6,830 nucleotides of DNA from a bacterium (GCA_022844575.1 JALHLL010000189.1:1-6830), one strand, 5' to 3'. Counted from the first letter of the stretch, positions 1 to 6,687 are shown. Notes: generated from the sequence alone by a model not told the origin. A program made the numbers and translations.

Positions 1-491
1 TCATTATCGGAAGAACTTTCGCCGCCGAACAAGTGTCTATTTTGTCCAATATTATACAGTAACATAACAATAAGCCACGTCACCGGAGCTGTGACCAACA
101 TAGTAAAAGGTTTCTTAAAACCTTTCTTCTTCAATATTAAGGATTGGAGTATATCGATGATAATGTTACCGGGAATAGTGTAAAACAGTATGGTTGTTCC
201 ACTACTTTGTTCAGCACCATTAAGGTCTATACTACCCCCGGTCAGTACATCAGTTAATAGCCCCATCAGTATACCTATCGGATAGGTCAATATCCAAAGA
301 TAATTTATACTGAAACGTTCTTTTAGTACTCTGTACTGCCAATACCCAAGAATAATACCGCAAATCAAAAGGGATATCTCACGACTTGGGAAGATTTGAT
401 CCACTGTAATGGCTAAAACCATACCTAAAAGGTATCCGACTAAGGTTATACTAAACCATTTCCAGAATGAAATTACTTCAAAATACTTCAT
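1..491 (-). CDS. Multi-pass membrane protein of the local paralogous family, C-terminus cut off by window edge
   Basis: This gene reads leftward off the window edge. Translating back from the ATG at 491-489 gives 163 open codons with no stop. The protein starts MKYFEVISFWKWF, the same aromatic N-terminal motif (F9-W10-K11-W12-F13) found in the next genes upstream. By eye it has hydrophobic segments at about 14-33, 38-57, 63-83, 100-120 and 128-147. The family turn motif follows the second segment (Q52-Y53, L56-K57) and recurs in weaker form after the fourth (Q116, L120, K121-K123). The conserved histidine of the other units is absent. By comparison with its roughly 206-residue paralogues, about 40-50 residues, including a sixth segment and the Y-I-x-[EK]-Q tail, should lie beyond the edge. 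A 66-nt gap follows the preceding gene, the largest in the cluster, with no terminator seen. It is probably the fourth family gene of the operon. Function is unknown; an inner-membrane location is inferred from hydrophobicity. Confidence 0.85.
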   Translation of the reverse strand, partial: MKYFEVISFWKWFSITLVGYLLGMVLAITVDQIFPSREISLLICGIILGYWQYRVLKERFSINYLWILTYPIGILMGLLTDVLTGGSIDLNGAEQSSGTTILFYTIPGNIIIDILQSLILKKKGFKKPFTMLVTAPVTWLIVMLLYNIGQNRHLFGGESSSDN

Positions 492-557
492 TATATAGTT
501 TATAAGTGATAAAGACTTCAGCGATTCGTTTCTTGCTAGCAATTTCTTTATATAACA

Positions 558-1871
558 TTATGCGCTTTCTTCTTTTTCACTCAAATCTCGTCGCCATTTA
601 TCCCATTTGTCTTCGGGCAATACAACATCCTTAAATGTTTGTTTTTGTATGTAGCTGAACGCCAATGATGTACATATGGCATAACTACATATTACAATAA
701 TAAAAGATGGTACATTCATAGATGCTACAGGTAACTCATAATACTTATTGATGTATGCCAAAGCTGACACAAGCAGCAGCGAACTGACAAACGCGATAGA
801 GTATCCGATAGAGTACATATATGTATGGGTATAGTTTAATTTTTTCAACAACCCTCCATGGTAAATCCCAAGAATAAACGAACCTACGAATACCCGTAAT
901 ACTAAGAAAGCATTACTGTATTTCAGTTCCGGATTTAGTATTAGCACAAAACCCAATAAAATCAATGAAGCGAGTTGGAAGCTGAATACCCCTAACCCAA
1001 TCCACCGTTTATTAAAATTATGTACTTCCGATAAGGCACGATACTGCATATATGCTACAAATGCCGGCAGAACAATCAGACTAAGCTCGTATATATCGAG
1101 ATGGATTAACCGAGCATATCTTTCCGTAGCAAGTACAACAAAAGTACCTATTAAAAAGCCACCAACCGTTGCTCTAAACCATCTCCAAAACGTAATTTTC
1201 TCAATCGGTTTTGTTGTATTTTGTTCTTCATCGTTCCGATTATAAAAAACGGAATCGGATTCTACGGCAAAAGTCTGCTCTTCAATAATGTTTTGTTCCT
1301 GAATATACTTAAAAGCGAAAGCATTAAAAAAAGTATAAGATATTACAATGCCGGCAACGCATATAATACCAAACACAGTATCATCCGGAGCATAAAACTC
1401 CTCAAGAGTTACCGCAACCGTACCAATTGAAGCAACAGTTAAAAAAGGTACAAGAGTAGATAAGGCGAAGATATACCAATCTTTATACCCTGTTCGCTTT
1501 AACAAAAGAGCCTGCCCAATACCCATACTAACAAAACCGACTGACATCTTAATTCCTATAATCACACTTTTTTCTTCAAACTCCCAACTAAAAATGTGCT
1601 CAAGCTGATCAACGAACCAGCAGGCAATTGCTATACTTATCGTACCTCCCCAAATCCACATTGTACCTATATCATGTTGTTTCTTTAATACAAAGTACTG
1701 AGATAAGCCAATTCCTAGTCCGAAACCGATGACTCCGTTAGCTTTTACACTTAAGGAAGGGTCTTGTATTATCATAGCAAGAATAGTAGTTACGATTGTA
1801 CCTATAATAAAACCCAATAGGGTAACCCAAAACCATTTCCAAAAGGGAATTATCTCAATTTGTGTTTTCAT
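558..1871 (-). CDS. Fused double-unit membrane protein of the local paralogous family (437 aa)
   Basis: This 437-residue protein is two copies of the local membrane-protein unit joined head to tail. Unit 1 covers residues 1 to about 193. It starts with F10-W11-K12-W13-F14, has about six hydrophobic segments, turn motifs at Q58-Y59..L62-K63-K64 and Q120-A121..L124-K125, H66, and the tail Y189-I190-Q-E-Q193. A polar linker (about 194-223, rich in Glu, Asn and Asp) leads to unit 2 at about 224-411, with F228-W229-R230-W231-F232, Q276-Y277..L280, H284, a degenerate second turn (H338, L341-L342-K343-K344) and tail Y407-I408-Q-K-Q411. The C-terminus is charged. Unit 1 aligns without gaps to the protein encoded at 1903-2523, with about 67 of 184 identities by hand count. 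It lies 31 nt after that gene and 66 nt before the next. I do not recognise a named family. With about twelve segments it is probably an integral inner-membrane protein, and both units should share the same orientation. Confidence 0.88.
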   Translation of the reverse strand: MKTQIEIIPFWKWFWVTLLGFIIGTIVTTILAMIIQDPSLSVKANGVIGFGLGIGLSQYFVLKKQHDIGTMWIWGGTISIAIACWFVDQLEHIFSWEFEEKSVIIGIKMSVGFVSMGIGQALLLKRTGYKDWYIFALSTLVPFLTVASIGTVAVTLEEFYAPDDTVFGIICVAGIVISYTFFNAFAFKYIQEQNIIEEQTFAVESDSVFYNRNDEEQNTTKPIEKITFWRWFRATVGGFLIGTFVVLATERYARLIHLDIYELSLIVLPAFVAYMQYRALSEVHNFNKRWIGLGVFSFQLASLILLGFVLILNPELKYSNAFLVLRVFVGSFILGIYHGGLLKKLNYTHTYMYSIGYSIAFVSSLLLVSALAYINKYYELPVASMNVPSFIIVICSYAICTSLAFSYIQKQTFKDVVLPEDKWDKWRRDLSEKEESA

Positions 1872-1902
1872 TTATTACTTAACAAGGTGTAACAAATACG
1901 TT

Positions 1903-2523
1903 TTATTCCTCTATTTCCGAATTCGTTTCTTTTTCCGTAAACGTTTGTTCATGAATATACTTAAAGGCAAGAGAATTAAACGTCGGATAAGAAATAATAA
2001 GAGCTACAATACTTAACGTGCCTAATACCCCTGAATTAATAACAAACATTTTTTGAATAACTATCAATCCGAATACAATAAAGGAAAAAAATAATAAAAG
2101 GGCAACATTCGTTATAAAATAGATGTACCAATCCTTATACCGCATTTTTCTTAGTTGTAACGCTTGCGCAGCCCCCAAGCATAGCGGGCTCATCAGTATC
2201 TTAGCAACTACAACATTACTCTCAGCACCTAACTCTAAGTTGAATATGTATCGAACAATATCAACTAACCAACATGCCGTAAGTACACCAAAGGTACTTT
2301 GCCAAATCCATAGTTTTCCTACACCGTGTATTTTTCGCAGAACCCTATATTGCATGTACCCAATTCCAATTCCGAATCCCACAATGCTATATTCTCTTAC
2401 AGTCACATTAGCTTCTTTACTAAGTCCAAAAAGTGATGTCGTTGCAATTATACCTAATATAACGCCAAGTCCCGTTGCCCGAAACCATCTCCACATTGAT
2501 ATTTTCTCTTTAATTTCCATCAT
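1903..2523 (-). CDS. Single-unit six-segment membrane protein of the local paralogous family (206 aa)
   Basis: This 206-residue hydrophobic protein is the clearest single example of the local family. It has M10-W11-R12-W13-F14 at the N-terminus, then hydrophobic segments at about 15-35, 45-62, 71-93, 104-122, 131-156 and 166-190. The second segment ends in G55-Y-M-Q58-Y59-R-V-L62-R63-K64, followed by H66 and W72-I73-W74. The fourth ends in a similar Q120-A-L-Q-L124-R-K followed by Y129-K-D-W132-Y-I. The tail K188-Y189-I190-H-E-Q193-T ends in an acidic, Glu-rich stretch. The start could be either of two adjacent ATG codons (2523 or 2520); the upstream one is used here, and neither has a Shine-Dalgarno match. 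It sits 30 nt after the gene at 2554-3183 and 31 nt before the fused gene. Residues 10-193 align ungapped with the first half of that fused protein, so the two look like duplicates. Function unknown. Confidence 0.88.
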   Translation of the reverse strand: MMEIKEKISMWRWFRATGLGVILGIIATTSLFGLSKEANVTVREYSIVGFGIGIGYMQYRVLRKIHGVGKLWIWQSTFGVLTACWLVDIVRYIFNLELGAESNVVVAKILMSPLCLGAAQALQLRKMRYKDWYIYFITNVALLLFFSFIVFGLIVIQKMFVINSGVLGTLSIVALIISYPTFNSLAFKYIHEQTFTEKETNSEIEE

Positions 2524-2553
2524 AACATTTGTTTAGTATAATAATAAAACAAG

Positions 2554-3183
2554 TTACAATTCTTCGTCTCTGACATTTTCTGAACCCAGTACCTCAATAG
2601 TCTGTTTTTGTATATAATGAATTGCCAATGCACTCATGAGTGAGGCGAAGGTGGCATACATTGCAATAAGAAAATAGAAAGCTACATTTGCCCCTTCACT
2701 GAGAGCCTGCGGATTGAGAATCTGAAAATAAAAAATATTAAAAAGAGAAATTACGATACTTGTCATTACCGTAGTGACAAAATATACATAAGAACTTCTG
2801 TATTTTAGCTCCGCTAATATTCTTGCCTGAAAAAAACCAAAAATAGATGTACCCAAAATAACTCTTACCACATGTAGAATATCTTGCGGGAAGCTACCAT
2901 CAGTAAATTCATTAAAGAACAGACTAAAAAGATAAGCAACTACAAATCCCAAGGGATATGTCCAAGCCCATGCGGTATTCAGTTTTTCATGTACTTGTCT
3001 TAATGCTTTCAATTGATACCCACCCACTGAAAGCCCTACTACAAGTATTAGGTGAAACGAGAATCTGCCAAAGAAATCCCCTAGCAAGCTTATTACTAAT
3101 CCGCAATACGATACTCCGACAAGATATCCTATCAAACTATTTTTTAACCAAGTACCTAATGAAATTGTTTTTACATCTTCCAT
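2554..3183 (-). CDS. Divergent single-unit membrane protein of the local paralogous family (209 aa)
   Basis: This 209-residue protein shares the layout of the next genes but is the most diverged. The N-terminal aromatic motif is reduced to S8-L9-G10-T11-W12-L13. Hydrophobic segments lie at about 15-35, 43-62, 70-91, 104-124, 131-154 and 166-191. The turn motif after segment two is kept (G54-G55-Y-Q57-L-K-A-L61-R62, H65, W72-A-W74). A second copy follows segment four (G116-F-F-Q119-A-R-I-L123), with Y132-V-Y134 after it. The tail is Y190-I191-Q-K-Q194-T195, then a short acidic end. It begins 29 nt after the DinB-like gene and ends 30 nt before the next paralogue, so co-transcription is likely. 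There is no Shine-Dalgarno match; the leader is AT-rich. It is probably an integral inner-membrane protein of unknown role. Its distance from the other units suggests an older duplication. Confidence 0.86.
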   Translation of the reverse strand: MEDVKTISLGTWLKNSLIGYLVGVSYCGLVISLLGDFFGRFSFHLILVVGLSVGGYQLKALRQVHEKLNTAWAWTYPLGFVVAYLFSLFFNEFTDGSFPQDILHVVRVILGTSIFGFFQARILAELKYRSSYVYFVTTVMTSIVISLFNIFYFQILNPQALSEGANVAFYFLIAMYATFASLMSALAIHYIQKQTIEVLGSENVRDEEL

Positions 3184-3212
3184 AAGATTTTTTTATATCG
3201 AATTTGTACTTC

Positions 3213-3659
3213 TTATTCTACTATCTGTTTTATATGATATTGCAGATGCTGCACATAATCGGCAAAAAGCCATTCAATTGTATGCGGGGTGTTTCCGCCC
3301 GTATCACATTCTTTCGTGAAGTTTTCTTCCGGCATGGCGTTTATTATTTCAATCAAGTGCCGATTATATATTTGCCAAAACGATATAAGATGTTGTGTAT
3401 TCAGCTCTGTGTATGCGCTGAATTTATTCCAACTATTTTGGTCATATATAATATTTGGCACATCTTCAAACTGGGCACGTACAAAACGCTGGTGATTGTT
3501 TGTTGCGCTATCAATAAGATGCCCCAAAATTACCTTTTTACTCCATTTATCCGGTGCGGGTTTGTGGGCAAATACCTCTTCGGGTATGGCTTCGCATTGT
3601 TTGGGAAACTCCTCGCAGAGTCTCCTTAGTGCTGCAATACTTTCGTTCACTTTGTTCAT
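3213..3659 (-). CDS. DinB/YfiT-like four-helix-bundle protein (putative metal-dependent enzyme)
   Basis: The 148-residue product matches what I know of the DinB_2/YfiT-like superfamily. Members are small four-helix bundles that bind a divalent metal through three histidines and include thiol-dependent transferases and many proteins of unknown substrate. The visible signature is W39-S followed by G46-H47-L48-I49-D50 in the second helix, and H138-x3-H142 in Y-V-Q-H-L-Q-Y-H-I-K-Q-I near the C-terminus. H47, H138 and H142 would form the metal triad. Length is normal for the family (about 150-170 residues) and no signal peptide is present, so a cytoplasmic location is expected. It is the first gene of the leftward cluster, with the first membrane protein 29 nt downstream. 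The family name is well supported, but the reaction is not: DinB-like proteins are too diverse to assign a substrate. The start at 3659 is the natural one, because M-N-K-V begins the first helix. Confidence 0.88.
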   Translation of the reverse strand: MNKVNESIAALRRLCEEFPKQCEAIPEEVFAHKPAPDKWSKKVILGHLIDSATNNHQRFVRAQFEDVPNIIYDQNSWNKFSAYTELNTQHLISFWQIYNRHLIEIINAMPEENFTKECDTGGNTPHTIEWLFADYVQHLQYHIKQIVE

Positions 3660-3711
3660 AGGCTAATAAAATTTAGGCGGATAGTTCATTCAGCTGACTT
3701 CACTACGTATG

Positions 3712-3743
3712 TAAAAATACTATTATTTACCATTCTCAATCAA
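3712..3743 (-). promoter_or_regulatory. Possible Bacteroidota-type promoter for the leftward operon
   Basis: On the minus strand, a TTG (3743-3741) is followed after 21 nt by TATTTTTA (3719-3712). This matches seven of eight positions of the Bacteroidota -7 element TAnnTTTG at a spacing close to that reported for the -33 TTG. The implied 5' leader is about 45-50 nt, ending at the ATG of the DinB-like gene. In AT-rich DNA such matches arise easily by chance, so this is only a candidate. Confidence 0.25.
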
Positions 3744-3882
3744 GTTTGTTATGCTTCTTCATCATCACAATGCGGTTAGTACCCTATAGTTATAGTATAA
3801 AACATCTATCTACGATGAATCAAAATCTTTGCTTAACGGTTATTAGTAACAGAGATGATGTTCACAATATTTATACTGAGCT

Positions 3883-4245
3883 ATGAAAACACTTTTACTT
3901 GCTTTACTTACAGTAGTGGTACTTAGCGGTTGCAGAGAAGAGACTATTGAGCCCGACACTTCGAAAAAAGACCCTAATAAAACGGAATATATGAACACGA
4001 TAACCATAACGGGTTACGATATGCGAATGTGCGCCTGTTGCGGTGGTCTTATCGGCAATTTTAGGGGTGATACGAGCACATTTCATGCACGCGGAGCGGA
4101 TGACTATCTTATAAACAACAGTCTCGAAGAATTAGGACTTCATGTTGCCGATATACGATTTCCGTTTACACTTAATGTAGATTGGGAACAAAAACAAGAA
4201 TGTACGTCCGAAAGACGCATACACCTTACAAAGGTATATAAATAA
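3883..4245 (+). CDS. Small lipoprotein with a C-x-C-C-G-G motif
   Basis: The 120-residue product begins with a classic lipoprotein signal: K2, hydrophobic residues 4-14, then the lipobox L14-S15-G16-C17. After processing it would be lipid-anchored at C17. A polar spacer (about 18-36, Glu/Lys/Asp/Pro-rich) precedes a compact domain with the motif G44-Y45-D46-M-R48-M-C50-A-C52-C53-G54-G55. It continues through a likely beta-rich region to L113-T-K and the C-terminus, with a further Cys at 107. From memory, similar short Bacteroidota lipoproteins carry a [YF]-D-x-R-x-C-x-C-C-G-G segment and have no assigned function. The three clustered cysteines suggest metal binding or disulphide formation, which is inference. 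The gene stands alone on the plus strand, divergent from the DinB-like operon and convergent with the propeller gene, and ends 39 nt before a bidirectional terminator. No Shine-Dalgarno sequence is present ahead of the ATG. Confidence 0.85.
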   Translation: MKTLLLALLTVVVLSGCREETIEPDTSKKDPNKTEYMNTITITGYDMRMCACCGGLIGNFRGDTSTFHARGADDYLINNSLEELGLHVADIRFPFTLNVDWEQKQECTSERRIHLTKVYK

Positions 4246-4284
4246 TATTCTCATCTTTTCACACCACATCACACTGCTTACTAT

Positions 4285-4320
4285 AAAAAAAGACCATATT
4301 GCTGCTATATGGTCTTTTTT
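4285..4320. terminator. Bidirectional rho-independent terminator between convergent genes
   Basis: A run of seven A (4285-4291) is followed by the arm GACCATAT (4292-4299), a 7-nt loop (4300-4306), the perfect complementary arm ATATGGTC (4307-4314) and six T (4315-4320). The 8-bp stem extends to about 14 bp if the A and T tracts pair. It has a U-tract in either direction, so it can end the lipoprotein transcript rightward and the propeller transcript leftward. It lies between the two stop codons, as expected. Confidence 0.92.
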
Positions 4321-4342
4321 CTTATATACTATCGTTTTTATT

Positions 4343-6646
4343 CTATCGCATTACAACAAACTTTTCTTCACTGTTTTTACCATTTATACGGAGTACACAG
4401 ATATATGTACCCGCACTTAATGTATTTGATATTCCATAAGTGAAACCATTACTACCATTCTCAATCATACCTTTTGTTATTAGTACACCCGTCGGGCTTA
4501 GTATTATGTATTCGCCTTTTTCCTTTACAGGCTCGGAAAAACAAATATGTATTTCGTTTTGTGCAGGATTGGGTGATAAACTTATATCCGTTTGTTTTTC
4601 TTCTTCAGGAATATCCGTAAAACTATATGGTAATTGATTGGCATCGTATAGTTTTAATGTACCGTCATGCGATTGCGTAATAATCTTTTGGTCGTCATTA
4701 CTAAATCGTGCGTCGAATACTCCACCCTTATGCCCAATTAAGTTTGCAATCAATTCACCTGTAAAAGTATTCCATACTTTTGCCGTGCCGTCTTCGCTTG
4801 CCGTAATAACCCTATTTGCTTCACTGTCGAAATGTGCTGATACAGTACCTTTATGTCCTTTTAGAATTGTTATAGATTTGCCATTTTTTACATTCCAAAC
4901 TCTTGCCGTACTGTCGTAACTTCCTGTCACCACATAGTTTTCATTCTTAGAGAAGATGCCGGAACTTATCCAATCGGTATGACCTTCCAATACATTAAGT
5001 GCTCTATCATTTCTTACATTGATTGTACTGAGTGTATTATATTTTCCATCTGTGAATACTAAACGTTTATCAGTATTCAGTCTTGTTACAAATTGATAGA
5101 AATCATCACCCAACTTTCTTTCATAAAACCTTTTCCCTGTATAAGTATTCCTCAATTCGTAGCCGCTACCTATTCCTATAACTAAAGCATCACCTGATTC
5201 AGAAAATCCGGTCGGATAGTATCTTTCCGGCAAATTACTAATGGTTGTAATTATATTACCGGTTATCGGATTTCGTATTTCAATGGTGGTATCGAAACAC
5301 AATACATAACGCGCTACTTTAGGATAATAATGAATCCATTTGGGCAAATTAGATTTCATATCAAATTCAGCCATTTGCTCACCCGTTATTCTACTTATTG
5401 CTGCCACAGTACCTTTTTTAGTTCTTTCAGCAATACAATAATGAATATCATCAAAATCGTCGTCCTTTATATCCGTATTTTGTTTTAACACTCTTTCTAA
5501 TTCACCCGTTGTGCCATTGTATATCCTCGTAATTTTGTTTTCACCGACAAACGCAATTTTATTTCCTTCATAATCGGAATTAACGCTCTCTATATAAGAG
5601 TTTTCCTCACCAACTTGTAATACTTTTTTCCAATTACTTGTATTCCACACAGTAACAACACCTTTCCCATTTATACAAAACAGAAGAGTGCCCGATTCGT
5701 TGAAATATGCGGATTTATATCCGCTAACAGTATCTTGTAATTTAAAAACTCCCTTATTTGATTTTATATCAGATACCTCCACAATGCCAACATCACGTAA
5801 ACGAACTATATGATTATTATTCGCGTGTATATCAAGAATAAGTTGTTTACAATACTTATGCGAAGGTCCGCAGCCGCAACAGCCATAGAATTTACTTTTC
5901 CTTTTTACAACCGTGTCCGTTTTTTTAAATGGAGGTACTTTTGCAAAATCACGATCTATTTTTAGAATTAATAGCGAGTCATCTTTTTGCACATATACTT
6001 TTTCACTCGTAATATCAAATATTGCGTCATCGAACCATCCTTTTTTAGTACTATATTCAAACAATTCCGTCCCCATTTTTGCATCGTATATTTTCACATC
6101 ACTACGTGTTAATGCAACTGCTTTATCACCTTTTTTATTAAAATGTACAGATTGCACATAACCTTCACTTTTACCGTTCAAATTTGTTAATAATGTTCCG
6201 GTATCTGCATTCCATAATAGAGCATTACCATCTTCACTATTTGTTATAATTCTATCATCGGTAGCGTTAAACTTCGCATTACATACCCAATATTTGTGTC
6301 CAATCAAAGTATGCTGTAATTCACCATTTTGTGAGCCCCATATCTTTGCCGTATTATCATCACTTGCGGTAACTATTGCCGTACCCTTATGGTTAAATTC
6401 AGCATAGTTCACTATATTCTTATGCCCCGTAACCGTATAAAGTACTTTACCCGTTTTTGCATCCCAAACACTAAAACCAAAACCACCCCATGTAACTATT
6501 TTGCTTCCATCCTCACTAAACTTTGCGCCAGACCCCATATGTGGCGAGCTGTATATCGGGTGTAATTCCACTTGGGCATATACTACAAACGGACATAACA
6601 CTAACCATACGATTTGTAATAGCTGTTTCATAACTTTCCCTTTCAT
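4343..6646 (-). CDS. Secreted WD40-type beta-propeller protein with T9SS C-terminal sorting domain (767 aa)
   Basis: Residues 1-24 form a signal peptide ending V-Y-A before Q25. The body (about 27-670) is built from beta-propeller blades. Clear WD40 units with a G-H dipeptide and W-[DN] end lie at both ends: W61-D62, G74-H75 to W103, G116-H117 to W145, then G555-H556 to W584, G597-H598 to W624 and G638-H639 to Y667-D668. Between them the blades are degenerate (for example W334, Y376). I count about 14-15 blades, enough for two seven-bladed propellers. A cysteine-rich insertion carries C256, C257, C259 and C266. After a linker (about 671-687), S691-P-N-P694 opens an 80-residue domain ending V-V-M-R, matching the T9SS type A sorting domain seen in Bacteroidota cargo. 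It is therefore probably exported to the periplasm and then across the outer membrane, with the sorting domain removed. The binding partner is unknown; propellers usually act as interaction scaffolds. A second ATG at residue 6 (6631) also gives a good signal peptide, so the start is uncertain by five codons. Confidence 0.9.
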   Translation of the reverse strand: MKGKVMKQLLQIVWLVLCPFVVYAQVELHPIYSSPHMGSGAKFSEDGSKIVTWGGFGFSVWDAKTGKVLYTVTGHKNIVNYAEFNHKGTAIVTASDDNTAKIWGSQNGELQHTLIGHKYWVCNAKFNATDDRIITNSEDGNALLWNADTGTLLTNLNGKSEGYVQSVHFNKKGDKAVALTRSDVKIYDAKMGTELFEYSTKKGWFDDAIFDITSEKVYVQKDDSLLILKIDRDFAKVPPFKKTDTVVKRKSKFYGCCGCGPSHKYCKQLILDIHANNNHIVRLRDVGIVEVSDIKSNKGVFKLQDTVSGYKSAYFNESGTLLFCINGKGVVTVWNTSNWKKVLQVGEENSYIESVNSDYEGNKIAFVGENKITRIYNGTTGELERVLKQNTDIKDDDFDDIHYCIAERTKKGTVAAISRITGEQMAEFDMKSNLPKWIHYYPKVARYVLCFDTTIEIRNPITGNIITTISNLPERYYPTGFSESGDALVIGIGSGYELRNTYTGKRFYERKLGDDFYQFVTRLNTDKRLVFTDGKYNTLSTINVRNDRALNVLEGHTDWISSGIFSKNENYVVTGSYDSTARVWNVKNGKSITILKGHKGTVSAHFDSEANRVITASEDGTAKVWNTFTGELIANLIGHKGGVFDARFSNDDQKIITQSHDGTLKLYDANQLPYSFTDIPEEEKQTDISLSPNPAQNEIHICFSEPVKEKGEYIILSPTGVLITKGMIENGSNGFTYGISNTLSAGTYICVLRINGKNSEEKFVVMR

Positions 6647-6672
6647 TTTGCGGTGTTAAGGAATTTATACTT

Positions 6673-6687
6673 TTCTTGTATCAAGAA
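6673..6687. repeat. Short perfect inverted repeat upstream of the propeller gene
   Basis: Arms TTCTTG (6673-6678) and CAAGAA (6682-6687) are perfectly complementary with a 3-nt centre, and lie 26 nt upstream of the 6646 start. The dyad could be an operator or a small 5'-leader hairpin. At 6 bp per arm in AT-rich DNA, chance is a reasonable explanation. Confidence 0.3.

Noticed and set aside
533..542. Perfect 10-bp palindrome TTGCTAGCAA in the gap between the fused gene and the leftmost gene.
   Set aside because: Too short for a terminator stem, with no T tract next to it. Not distinguishable from chance.
1221..2536. Plus-strand open frames of about 70-140 codons opposite the membrane-protein genes (and similar ones opposite the DinB-like and propeller genes).
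   Set aside because: They lie antisense to well-supported genes with clear family motifs, have no recognisable domains, and have the composition expected of shadow frames.
1..3183. The repeated membrane units as a mobile element or CRISPR-like repeat array.
   Set aside because: Repeats are protein-level paralogues of about 600 nt with coding divergence; there are no transposase, terminal inverted repeats, short regular repeats or spacers.
3751..3789. A 12-codon plus-strand reading frame with three consecutive His codons (MLLHHHNAVSTL), reminiscent of an attenuation leader peptide.
   Set aside because: No start signal and no competing terminator/antiterminator structure between it and the lipoprotein gene, and that gene has no link to histidine synthesis. 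Likely chance.
3824..3831. AATCTTTG as a Bacteroidota -7 element for the lipoprotein gene.
   Set aside because: One mismatch at a key position and no TTG at the expected upstream spacing, so no promoter was called for this gene.
3904..4086. Minus-strand 60-codon frame opposite the lipoprotein gene.
   Set aside because: The plus-strand frame has a lipobox and conserved-looking Cys motif; the antisense frame has no supporting feature.
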